From positions 1 through 64,000 of the forward strand of contig JAJZVD010000004.1 of assembly GCA_021845805.1 (NCBI GenBank): 64,000 bases of DNA, read 5' to 3'. The notes below the pieces were generated by a model. That model ran no database searches. It saw only the letters and a program-made list of their open reading frames with translations, and was not told the DNA's origin. A program made the position numbers and the translations under genes. Shown in pieces: positions 35,574 through 43,281 of this stretch. Numbering within the stretch: position 1 is the stretch's first letter; every line of letters starts with the position of its first letter. The DNA comes from Pseudomonadota bacterium. Its GTDB lineage: Bacteria; Pseudomonadota; Alphaproteobacteria; Rhodobacterales; Rhodobacteraceae.

Positions 35574-36653
35574 ATGGGGAAACGAGATTACAACCTTCTG
35601 GGCGAGGACGCGCGCCGCGCCGTGGAATCCGGCCTGGCCGCCGCAGCGTGGTATCACACCGAAGTGCCGCGCAAGGTGATGAAAGACCTGATGCAGCGCA
35701 GCGACCAGCCCGCCATCCGCGACACGATCCTGCTTTACGGCGGCATGATCGTCTTTGCAGCGCTTGGCATCGCGCTCTGGCCGCATGTCTGGTCGGCCCC
35801 GTTCTGGCTGGCCTACGGGGTGCTTTACGGCTCTGCCTCGGATTCGCGCTGGCACGAATGCGGCCACGGCACCGCCTTCCGCACCGGCTGGATGAATGAC
35901 GTGGTCTATCAGATCGCCAGCTTCATGATCATGCGCAACGCCGCCACCTGGCGCTGGAGCCACGCGCGCCACCATACGAACACCTACATCGTCGGCCGCG
36001 ACCCCGAGATCGCGATCATGCGGCCGCCCGCCTTCCTGAAGTTGATCGGCAGTTTCATCGGCATCCCCGAGGTCCTGCAATTCGTCCCCCGGATGATCTA
36101 CAACGCCGTCATCGGCGTGCACCCCGAGGAAAAGACCTTCGTGCCGGAGAGCGAATGGCCGAAGGTGGTGCGGGTGGCGCGGGTCCATCTGGCCATCCAT
36201 GCCGCCACCGTGGCGCTGGCGGTCTGGATGCAGTCGATCCTGCCGCTGATGGTGATCGGCCTGCCGCGGATGTACGGCGCCTGGCACCATGTGATGACGG
36301 GGCTTCTGCAGCACGGCGGGCTGGCCGACAACGTGGTGGACCACCGGCTGAACAGCCGCACCGTCATGATGAACCCGGTCAGCCGGTTCATCTACTGGAA
36401 CATGAACTACCACGTCGAACACCACATGTTCCCGATGGTGCCCTACCACGCCCTGCCCCGGCTGCATGAGGCGATCCGGCACGACCTGCCCGCCCCCAAC
36501 CGCTCCATCGCCGCAGCGTTCCGCGAGATGTGGCCGGCGCTGCGCCGCCAGCTCGCCTCCGAAGACTATGTCCTGCACCGCGAACTGCCGCCGACCGCCC
36601 GCCCCTACCGGCTGGATTTCCACACCGCCGCCCTTGGCACCGCCGCCGCGTAA
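35574..36653 (+). CDS. Fatty-acid-desaturase-fold di-iron oxygenase, MocD-like
   Basis: This 359-residue membrane protein has several hydrophobic helices and the three histidine boxes of membrane di-iron oxygenases: His94-x3-His98 (HECGH), His130-x2-His133-His134 (HARHH) and His280-x2-His283-His284 (HVEHH), plus His257. In rhizobia MocD, a protein of this fold, works with ferredoxin MocE to remove the O-methyl group of rhizopine. GGGAGGA precedes the ATG at 35574. The MocE-type ferredoxin gene follows 21 bases later, so an oxidative demethylase is more likely than a lipid desaturase, though that cannot be excluded. Confidence 0.82.
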   Translation: MGKRDYNLLGEDARRAVESGLAAAAWYHTEVPRKVMKDLMQRSDQPAIRDTILLYGGMIVFAALGIALWPHVWSAPFWLAYGVLYGSASDSRWHECGHGTAFRTGWMNDVVYQIASFMIMRNAATWRWSHARHHTNTYIVGRDPEIAIMRPPAFLKLIGSFIGIPEVLQFVPRMIYNAVIGVHPEEKTFVPESEWPKVVRVARVHLAIHAATVALAVWMQSILPLMVIGLPRMYGAWHHVMTGLLQHGGLADNVVDHRLNSRTVMMNPVSRFIYWNMNYHVEHHMFPMVPYHALPRLHEAIRHDLPAPNRSIAAAFREMWPALRRQLASEDYVLHRELPPTARPYRLDFHTAALGTAAA

Positions 36654-36674
36654 CCCCGACAGAAAGGACAAGCC

Positions 36675-36989
36675 ATGCCCCAGTGGGTGGATGCCTGCGC
36701 CACGGATGACGTGGAGCCTGAAGACGTGATCCGCTTCGACCACGGCGGCCAGACCTACGCGGTCTACCGCAGCCCCGACGACTACTGGTTCTGCACGGAC
36801 GGGCTTTGCAGCCACGAACAGGTTCACCTGGCCGACGGACTGGTGATGGGCGACGTGATCGAATGCCCCAAGCACAACGGCCGGTTCGACTATCGCACCG
36901 GCGCGCCGAAACGCGCGCCCGTCTGCGTGGCGCTGCGCACCTACCCTGCCCGCGCCGAGGCCGGGCGGGTGCTGGTGGAACTGCCATGA
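36675..36989 (+). CDS. mocE: MocE-type Rieske [2Fe-2S] ferredoxin
   Basis: This is a 104-residue soluble ferredoxin. Rieske ligands are Cys45-x-His47 (LCSHEQ) and Cys64-x2-His67 (ECPKHNG), the spacing of oxygenase-type Rieske ferredoxins. It should donate electrons to the adjacent di-iron oxygenase. AAAGGAC precedes the ATG. The rhizobial set also has a ferredoxin reductase, MocF; none is encoded here, so a reductase must be shared. Its stop overlaps the start of the PanB-like gene. Confidence 0.88.
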   Translation: MPQWVDACATDDVEPEDVIRFDHGGQTYAVYRSPDDYWFCTDGLCSHEQVHLADGLVMGDVIECPKHNGRFDYRTGAPKRAPVCVALRTYPARAEAGRVLVELP

Positions 36990-37786
36990 TGCGGCGCCCC
37001 ACCGTGGCCGATCTGCTGGCCCGGCGCGGCCAGCGCCCGCTTCCTATGCTGCGGGTGGAAACGCTGGACGAGGCGCGCGCCGCCGGACATGCCGGGGTGC
37101 CGATGCTCTCGGTGCCGCCCGCGCTGCTGCTTGACCCCCGCTTCCGCGAGGCGGCGCCCGAGGCCTTCGCCATCCCTGGCGCGAATTTCCACGAGATCGG
37201 CGGGCCCGAGGCGTTCCTGACCTGGGCCCTGCCGCTCTGCAAGGCGGGGGCCGATGCGGTCTATTGCGCGGGCAGCCTGGCGGCGGTGCGGCTGCTGGCC
37301 GACCACGCGATCCCGGTCTGCGGCCATGTCGGGTTGATCCCGTCGAAATGCACCTGGACAGGCGGGTTCCGGGCGGTGGGAAAGACGCTGGACACCGCGA
37401 AGCTGGTCTGGCGCCAGGTCCGCGCGCTGGAAGAGGCGGGCGCCTTCGCCGCCGAGATCGAGGTGGTGCCGCATTCGGTCGCCCGGCTGATCGCGGACCG
37501 CAGCAGGCTGTTCCTGATCTCGATGGGGGCGGGGCCGGGGTTCGGGGCGCAATACCTGTTTTCCAGCGACGTGCTGGGCGAGACCGCAGGCCATGTGCCG
37601 CGCCATGCCAAGGTCTATCGCGACTTTGCCGCCGAACATGCCCGGCTGCAGGCGGAACGGGTGGCGGCCTATGGCGCCTTTGCGGCCGATGTGGCCGATG
37701 GCAGCTATCCCGGCCCGCAGCATGTGGTGGAGGCCGGAGACGAGATGCTGGAGGCGTTCCGCGACTGGCTGGACGGGGAAGGGTAA
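36986..37786 (+). CDS. Divergent PanB-like (ketopantoate hydroxymethyltransferase family) protein
   Basis: This 266-residue protein aligns by eye with PanB: PTVADLL at the start, IPVCGHVGLIPSK (His114) matching the PVCGHLGLTPQS core, AEIEVVPHSVARLI (Glu159) matching the catalytic LECVP, ISMGAGPGFGAQYL and a late SYPGPQH. However, the Mg2+-binding Asp of VGDSLGM, the Asp of ADLPF and the Lys and Glu of MVKIEGG are replaced (by residues near 43, 65 and 93-96, the last reading AVYCAGS). So it probably does not make ketopantoate. It starts at ATGATG overlapping mocE (ATGA), implying a role with the demethylase, perhaps in handling the C1 unit or product. Confidence 0.8.
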   Translation: MMRRPTVADLLARRGQRPLPMLRVETLDEARAAGHAGVPMLSVPPALLLDPRFREAAPEAFAIPGANFHEIGGPEAFLTWALPLCKAGADAVYCAGSLAAVRLLADHAIPVCGHVGLIPSKCTWTGGFRAVGKTLDTAKLVWRQVRALEEAGAFAAEIEVVPHSVARLIADRSRLFLISMGAGPGFGAQYLFSSDVLGETAGHVPRHAKVYRDFAAEHARLQAERVAAYGAFAADVADGSYPGPQHVVEAGDEMLEAFRDWLDGEG

Positions 37787-37849
37787 GGGGGCTCTGCCCC
37801 CTCGGCGCGTGCCGCGCCTCACCCCCGGGATATTTGCGGACCGGAAATG
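37786..37849 (+). repeat. Intergenic hairpin repeat, copy 3
   Basis: AGGGGGC-TCT-GCCCCCT starts on the last base of the PanB-like stop codon, a second small stem GGCGCG-TGC-CGCGCC follows, then the tail CCCCCGGGATATTTGCGGAC and CGGAAATG. The neighbouring gene is convergent, so this copy is in a good place to terminate the moc-like plus-strand transcript. Confidence 0.8.
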
Positions 37850-37863
37850 GGGGATGGGCGCGG

Positions 37864-40392
37864 TCAGTCCTGCGCGCGCAGGATGCGGGCCGGGCGGGTG
37901 GCTAGCGGGCGAAGCGCGAAGACGAGCCCCGCAAGCAGGGTGGCAAGCACGCCGCCCGCCACGATGGCCAGCGCCGAGACCGGCTCGAACCGGTAGGGCG
38001 CCTGCATGACAAAGCGCATCACCGCCCAGCCCGCGGCCCCGCCCGCGACGATCGCGACACCTCCGGCGGCGGCGCCGAGAAGGGCCGCCCGAAGCGCGAA
38101 GCTGGCAAGGATCCGCGCGCGCGTGGCGCCGAGCGTCTTCAGCACCGCGGCTTCGTAGACGCGGGCGCGCTCGCCCGCGGCGGCGGCCCCGATCAGCACC
38201 ATGAACCCGGTCACCAGTATGGCCGCCGCAGCCCAGGCGGTGGCCGCCGCGATGGCATCAAGCGCCTGGGTCACCTGCGCGATCGCGTCGCGGACCCGGA
38301 TCGCGGTGATGTTGGGATAGGCCGTGGCCAGATCGCGCAGCAGCGGCGCCTCGGCCGCGGGCGCGGCGTAGACGGTGGCGATGTCGGTATGCGGCGCGCC
38401 CGCGAGCGCGGCGGGGTCGAACGACAGGATGAAGCCGATGCCGGCCGACTGGAAGTTCACGTCGCGGAACGAGGTGATCGTGCCGGTGATGTCGCGCCCG
38501 AGGATGTTCACCGTCAGCGTGTCGCCCAGCTTCAGCCCCATCTCGGCGCCTTCCTTGGCGGCAAAGCTGATCTGCGGCGGCCCGCTGTAATCCCGGGGCC
38601 ACCAGGCGCCGGAGGTGACCCGGGCATTGGCGGGGGGCGTGTCGGACATGGTGACGCCGCGGTCGCCGCGCAGCACCCAGTGGTTGCCCGCCACCTCCTT
38701 TGCCGGGCGGCCGTTGATCTTCGTGATGATGCCGCGCAGCATCGGCGCGGTTTCCACCCGGCTGACCCCGGGGTCGCCCTGGGTCCGCGCAAGGAAACCC
38801 TGAAGCTGGTCGGGCTGGATGTCGACGAAATAATAGCTGGGCGCCCGGGTCGGCAGATCCGTCTGGATCGCCGCGCGCAGGTTGCCGTCGATCTGGCCCA
38901 CCGCCGCCAGCACCGACAGGCCGAGCCCCAGCGACAGGATGACCGAGGCCGCCTCTTCGCGCGGGCCGCCGATCGCGCCCAGCGCAAGCCGGAGCACGGT
39001 GCGCCCCTGAAGGGCGCGCGCCCGGGCCAGCCTGCGGGCCAGCCTGCGCATCGCGACAGCCGCCAGCACCAGCACCGCCAGGGCGACCCCGACCCCGGCC
39101 AGCGACCAGAGCGCCAGCGAGGGCACGCCGGAAAACACGGTGGCCGCCCCGATCAGCCCGGCCAGCGCCAGCGCCAGCGCGACGAGGTAGCGCTTGCGCG
39201 GCCAGCCGCCGCGGGCGCCATCGCGGTAGAGCGTGGCCGCGCGCACCCGTTCGGCCCGCGCCAGCGGCCAGAGCGCGAAGATCAGCGCGGTCAGCGCGCC
39301 GTAAAGCGCGGCCTGCACCAGCGGCGCGGGGTAAAGCCCGAAAGCCACCGGAAACGGCAGCGCCCGGGCGATGAGCGGTGCCGCGACGCCCACCGCAGCG
39401 GCGCCGAGGATGAGGCCCAGCGTCACCCCGAGCGCGGTCAGCGCCGCGATCTGGAGGAGATAGACTGCGAAGATCGTGCCGCCCTCGGCGCCCAGCGTCT
39501 TGAGCGTGGCGATCGTGGCCGTCTTGCGCTCCAGATAGGCCCTGACCGCCGCCGAGACACCGACACCCCCGACCGCCAGACCGGCCAGCCCGACAAGGAC
39601 CAGGAACGAGCCGATGCGCCGCACGAACTCGGAGATCCCGGGGGCGGCGTTGCGCTTGTCGGTCCAGCGCAGCCCGCCATTGGCGAAGGCGGCCTCGGCG
39701 GCGGTCTTGGTGGCGGCCAGCGTCTCGCCCGGCTTCAGGATCATCCGGTAGCGGGTGTCATAAAGCGTGCCGGGTTGCAGCAGGCCCGAGTTGACCAGGT
39801 CTGCGGTGCGCACGATGGTGCGCGGGCCGAAGCCGAAGCCCGCGGTGGCGCTGTCGGGTTCATGGACCAGCACCGCCATCAGCCGGAACGCCTGCGTGCC
39901 AAGCCGGAATGTCTCGCCCGGCGTCAACCCCAGCCGCGCGCTCAGCACCCCATCCATCACCGCGCCGGGGGTGTGGCCGTCGCCCTGCAGCGCGGTCTGG
40001 ATCGGCATCGGCGGGTCCAGCGTGACACTGCCGGTCAGCGGATAGAGGGTGTCCACCCCTTTCACGTCGGTCAGCGCGCGCTGGGCTGCCGCCCCGTCGC
40101 CCACCACGGCCATCGAGCGGAAGGTGACCACCTCGGCCAGCCGCGCCGCGTGGTCTTCCAGAAAGCCGCGCTCGGCCGCGGTGGCGTGGCGATAGGTCAG
40201 CGCCACTTCGGCATCCCCGCCCAGCAGCACCGCCCCCTGGTCGCGCAGCCCGCCTTCGATCCCCGATCGCACCAGCCCGACGCCCGCGATGGCGGCAACC
40301 CCCAGCGCAAGGCAGGCCAGGAACACGCGGAACCCCGCGATACCGCCGCGCAGTTCGCGCCGGGCGATGCGGAGGGCCAGCGCCAGCCTCAT
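37864..40392 (-). CDS. FtsX-like ABC exporter permease, YbbP family
   Basis: This 842-residue membrane protein has an N-terminal helix after RIARRELRGG, two FtsX-type permease domains (about 250-380 and 715-835) and large periplasmic domains between them. This is the type VII ABC (MacB-like mechanotransmission) layout of YbbP. With YbbA it is thought to extract or release lipids or hydrophobic molecules; the substrate is uncertain. Its start overlaps the ATPase gene stop by four bases. The TesA-like esterase encoded divergently is a known genomic partner of ybbAP. Confidence 0.9.
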   Translation of the reverse strand: MRLALALRIARRELRGGIAGFRVFLACLALGVAAIAGVGLVRSGIEGGLRDQGAVLLGGDAEVALTYRHATAAERGFLEDHAARLAEVVTFRSMAVVGDGAAAQRALTDVKGVDTLYPLTGSVTLDPPMPIQTALQGDGHTPGAVMDGVLSARLGLTPGETFRLGTQAFRLMAVLVHEPDSATAGFGFGPRTIVRTADLVNSGLLQPGTLYDTRYRMILKPGETLAATKTAAEAAFANGGLRWTDKRNAAPGISEFVRRIGSFLVLVGLAGLAVGGVGVSAAVRAYLERKTATIATLKTLGAEGGTIFAVYLLQIAALTALGVTLGLILGAAAVGVAAPLIARALPFPVAFGLYPAPLVQAALYGALTALIFALWPLARAERVRAATLYRDGARGGWPRKRYLVALALALAGLIGAATVFSGVPSLALWSLAGVGVALAVLVLAAVAMRRLARRLARARALQGRTVLRLALGAIGGPREEAASVILSLGLGLSVLAAVGQIDGNLRAAIQTDLPTRAPSYYFVDIQPDQLQGFLARTQGDPGVSRVETAPMLRGIITKINGRPAKEVAGNHWVLRGDRGVTMSDTPPANARVTSGAWWPRDYSGPPQISFAAKEGAEMGLKLGDTLTVNILGRDITGTITSFRDVNFQSAGIGFILSFDPAALAGAPHTDIATVYAAPAAEAPLLRDLATAYPNITAIRVRDAIAQVTQALDAIAAATAWAAAAILVTGFMVLIGAAAAGERARVYEAAVLKTLGATRARILASFALRAALLGAAAGGVAIVAGGAAGWAVMRFVMQAPYRFEPVSALAIVAGGVLATLLAGLVFALRPLATRPARILRAQD

Positions 40393-41084
40393 TCGGCGGC
40401 CTGCCGCAGCGCCTCGCCCGCGACCCGGCCATCGGCAAGCTGCACCACCCGGTCGCAGCGTTCGGCCAGTTCGGGCGCGTGGGTCACCAGCACGAGCGTG
40501 GCGCCGTGGGCATCGCGCAGCCCGAACAGCAGGTTCATGATCGCGGCCCCGTTCGCGCTGTCGAGGTTGCCGGTAGGCTCGTCGGCCAGAAGGATCGCGG
40601 GCCGCGGCGCTGCCGCCCGGGCCAGCGCGACGCGCTGCTGCTCGCCCCCCGACAACTGGCCGGGGTAATGGCCCGCCCGCGCGCCAAGGCCCACCGCCTC
40701 CAGTTCGGCTGCCGCACGGGGGAAGGCATCGCGCGCGCCCGCCAGTTCCAGCGGCAAGGCCACGTTTTCCAGCGCGGTCATGGTGGGAATCAGGTGGAAG
40801 GACTGGAACACCACCCCCATATTCCGGCTGCGGAACCGGGCCAGCGCGTCTTCGTCCAGCGCGGTCAGGTCGTGGCCAAGCGCGCGCACCTGACCGCCGG
40901 TCGCGCGTTCCAGCCCGCCCATGAGCATGAGGAGAGACGACTTGCCCGACCCCGACGGCCCCACCAGCCCCAGCGTTTCGCCCCGCGCCACCGACAGGGT
41001 GATCCCCTTCAGGATGTCCACCGGCCCGGCGTTGCCCTTCAGGCTCAGCCGCGCGTCGGTCAGGCTGAGAACGGGGTCGGTCAT
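40389..41084 (-). CDS. ABC exporter ATP-binding protein, YbbA family
   Basis: This 231-residue ATPase of the LolD/MacB class has Walker A GPSGSGKSS (about 41-49), Q-loop VFQSFHLIPTMTALENV, signature LSGGEQQRVALARA and Walker B AILLADEPTGNLD. It energises the adjacent YbbP-like permease. I start it at the ATG at 41084, which matches family length; its start codon overlaps that of the divergent esterase gene on the opposite strand if both ATGs are used, which suggests one of the two starts lies further in. Confidence 0.92.
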   Translation of the reverse strand: MTDPVLSLTDARLSLKGNAGPVDILKGITLSVARGETLGLVGPSGSGKSSLLMLMGGLERATGGQVRALGHDLTALDEDALARFRSRNMGVVFQSFHLIPTMTALENVALPLELAGARDAFPRAAAELEAVGLGARAGHYPGQLSGGEQQRVALARAAAPRPAILLADEPTGNLDSANGAAIMNLLFGLRDAHGATLVLVTHAPELAERCDRVVQLADGRVAGEALRQAAE

Positions 41085-41781
41085 GGCGCGTCTCCTTCGG
41101 GGCTTCCTTGGGGCATATGGGATCGGGCGCAAGTTGCGCAACCACAGCTTCGTGATGGTTCTGGTGATGCTGGCCGCGCTTCCGGCCGCGGCGCGCCCGC
41201 TGACGCTGATCGCGCTGGGCGACAGCCTGACCCAGGGCTACGGCCTGCCACCCGAAGACGGGCTGGTGCCGCAGCTTCAATCCTGGCTGCGGGCGCAGGG
41301 GCAGGATGTGACGGTGGTGAACGCGGGCGTGTCGGGCGACACCAGCGCGGGCGGGCGGTCGCGCATCGACTGGACGCTGGCGGGCGGGGGCGATGCGATC
41401 ATCGTGGAACTGGGCGGAAACGACCTGCTGCGGGGGATCGACCCCGCCGCGACGCGCGCCAATCTGGATGCGATCCTGAAGGCGGCCCATGCGAAGGGAT
41501 TGCCGATCCTGCTGATCGGGCTGCCCGCGCCCAGCAATTACGGGGCCGACTACCAGACCGCCTTCGACGCGATCTATCCCGACCTCGCGCGGCAGTACGA
41601 TGCGCTGCTGGTGCCCGACTACTTCGCGCCCCTGACCGCCGGGACCGATCGCGACAGCGCGATGAAGGCCTATATGCAGGGCGACGGTATCCACCCCGAT
41701 GCCGAAGGTGTGAAGCGGATCGTGGCCGCGCTGGGCCCCGAGGTCGTCCGGCTTCTGGCCCGCGTGCCCGGCGGAAGCTGA
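41083..41781 (+). CDS. TesA-like SGNH/GDSL esterase (arylesterase/lysophospholipase)
   Basis: This is an exported hydrolase with the SGNH blocks: ALGDSLTQGYGL (nucleophile Ser), VNAGVSGDTSAGG (Gly), VELGGNDLLRG (Asn) and DGIHPDAEG (Asp-His). The mature part follows a hydrophobic signal, FVMVLVMLAALPAAA. The annotated ATG gives a long basic lead-in and overlaps the opposite-strand ybbA start; a TTG at 41134 would give a more normal signal peptide, so the start is unsure. TesA cleaves acyl thioesters and lysophospholipids in the periplasm. Pairing with ybbAP is conserved in Proteobacteria. Confidence 0.88.
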   Translation: MARLLRGFLGAYGIGRKLRNHSFVMVLVMLAALPAAARPLTLIALGDSLTQGYGLPPEDGLVPQLQSWLRAQGQDVTVVNAGVSGDTSAGGRSRIDWTLAGGGDAIIVELGGNDLLRGIDPAATRANLDAILKAAHAKGLPILLIGLPAPSNYGADYQTAFDAIYPDLARQYDALLVPDYFAPLTAGTDRDSAMKAYMQGDGIHPDAEGVKRIVAALGPEVVRLLARVPGGS

Positions 41782-41847
41782 GCCGCCCTTGCAGCCGCCG
41801 CTTCAACGTGACACCTTCCGGCCCGTGACCGCGAGCGGAGCACCTCC

Positions 41848-43266
41848 TTGTCCCTAATCGATGCGCTGACGGCCGCCTTGGGCGCGGCCCATGTCCTGCC
41901 GGGGTCCGCGGCAGGTCCCAAGGCCCGTGACATGACCGGCAAGCTGGCCTGGACGCCGCTGGCGGTGGTGCGCCCGGCCGATACGGCCGAGGTGGCCGAA
42001 TGCGTCCGCCTCTGTGCCGCGGCCGGGGTTGCGGTGGTACCCGTCTCGGGCAATACCGGCCTTGCGGGCGGCACCTGGGCCGAGGGCGCCGTGATGCTGT
42101 CGCTGGAACGGCTGAACCGGATCCGCGACCTGCGCCCCGCCGCCCGGGTGGCGGTGGTGGAAGCCGGGGTGATCCTGTCGCGCCTGCACGAGGCGGCCGA
42201 GGCCGTGGGTCTTTACTTCCCGCTGTGGTTCGGCGCGCGCGGCTCGGCGATGGTGGGGGGCGCGCTGTCGACCAACGCGGGGGGCTCGAACGTGCTGCGC
42301 TACGGCAACACCCGCAGCCTCTGCCTGGGGCTGGAGGTGGTGCTGGCCGACGGGCGGGTGATGAACCTGATGGGCGCGCTGCACAAGGACAACGCGGGGC
42401 TTGACCTCAAGAACCTGTTCATCGGGGCGGAAGGCACGCTGGGCATCATCACCGCCGCGGTGCTGAAACTGGTGCCGAAGCCCGCGGCCCATGCAACCGC
42501 GATGGTCGCGGTGCCGGGCCTGCCTGCCGCGCTCGACCTGCTGAACCGGCTGCAATCGGCGACCGGCGGGGCGGTCGAGGCGTTCGAATACATGCCGCGC
42601 AGCTACATGGACCGCTACGCCGTCTGCAACCCCGCCGCGCGCGAGCCCTTCGCCGAACGCCATGCCGTGACCCTGCTGGTCGAGGTCGGCGCCACCGCCG
42701 CGCGCGATGCGGCGCCCGGGCCCGATGGCACGCCCCCCGTCGTGACCCTGCTGGAAGAGACGCTGGCCGCCATGATGGACGAAGGGCTGGTGGCCGACGC
42801 GCTGGTTGCCCGCAGCGAGGCGCAGCGGATGGAGATGTGGGCCCGCCGCGAGGCCGCCGCCGCCATCACCCTGTCGCGGCACCCGCTGGTGGACAATGAC
42901 GTGGCCGTGCCGCTGGACCGGGTCGACGACTTCGTGCGCCGGATGGCCGAGCGGCTGCCCCGCCTGGACCCCGGCGCCGAGGACATCACCGTGGCCCATC
43001 TGGGCGACGGCAACCTGCATTACACCGTCTGGCCCTCGTCGGCCGATCTGGCGCTGCACGACCGAATCCGCGAGGGGGTCGAGGATGTGGTGGCCGAACT
43101 GGGCGGCAGTTTTTCGGCCGAGCATGGCGTCGGGCTGTCGAAGCTGCCCACCATGGCCCGGCGCAAGGACCCGGTCGCGCTGGACGTGATGCGGGCGATC
43201 AAGGCCGCGCTGGACCCGCACGGCCTGTTCAACCCCGGAAAGGTGATCCCCCCGCGGGGGACATGA
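41848..43266 (+). CDS. FAD-linked 2-hydroxyacid dehydrogenase (D-2-hydroxyglutarate/D-lactate type)
   Basis: This is a 472-residue flavoprotein of the VAO/PCMH family. The FAD pyrophosphate segment is VVPVSGNTGLAGGTW (about 64-78), followed by GARGSAMVGGALSTNAGGS (about 128-146), EGTLGIITAAVLKL, and the C-terminal FAD-oxidase cap with AHLGDGNLHY, FSAEHGVGLSK and LFNPGKV. The His and Asp/Glu of these last motifs bind the metal and hydroxyacid. The start is TTG with GGAG seven bases before. An MFS transporter gene follows 15 bases later and may move the substrate or product. Confidence 0.88.
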   Translation: MSLIDALTAALGAAHVLPGSAAGPKARDMTGKLAWTPLAVVRPADTAEVAECVRLCAAAGVAVVPVSGNTGLAGGTWAEGAVMLSLERLNRIRDLRPAARVAVVEAGVILSRLHEAAEAVGLYFPLWFGARGSAMVGGALSTNAGGSNVLRYGNTRSLCLGLEVVLADGRVMNLMGALHKDNAGLDLKNLFIGAEGTLGIITAAVLKLVPKPAAHATAMVAVPGLPAALDLLNRLQSATGGAVEAFEYMPRSYMDRYAVCNPAAREPFAERHAVTLLVEVGATAARDAAPGPDGTPPVVTLLEETLAAMMDEGLVADALVARSEAQRMEMWARREAAAAITLSRHPLVDNDVAVPLDRVDDFVRRMAERLPRLDPGAEDITVAHLGDGNLHYTVWPSSADLALHDRIREGVEDVVAELGGSFSAEHGVGLSKLPTMARRKDPVALDVMRAIKAALDPHGLFNPGKVIPPRGT

Positions 43267-43281
43267 GACAAGCAGACCAAG

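Noticed and set aside
35574-36653. Simple fatty-acid desaturase for membrane lipids
   Set aside because: The histidine boxes alone would allow it, but the tightly linked MocE-type ferredoxin and LacI-controlled sugar operon favour an oxidative demethylase; kept as an alternative only.
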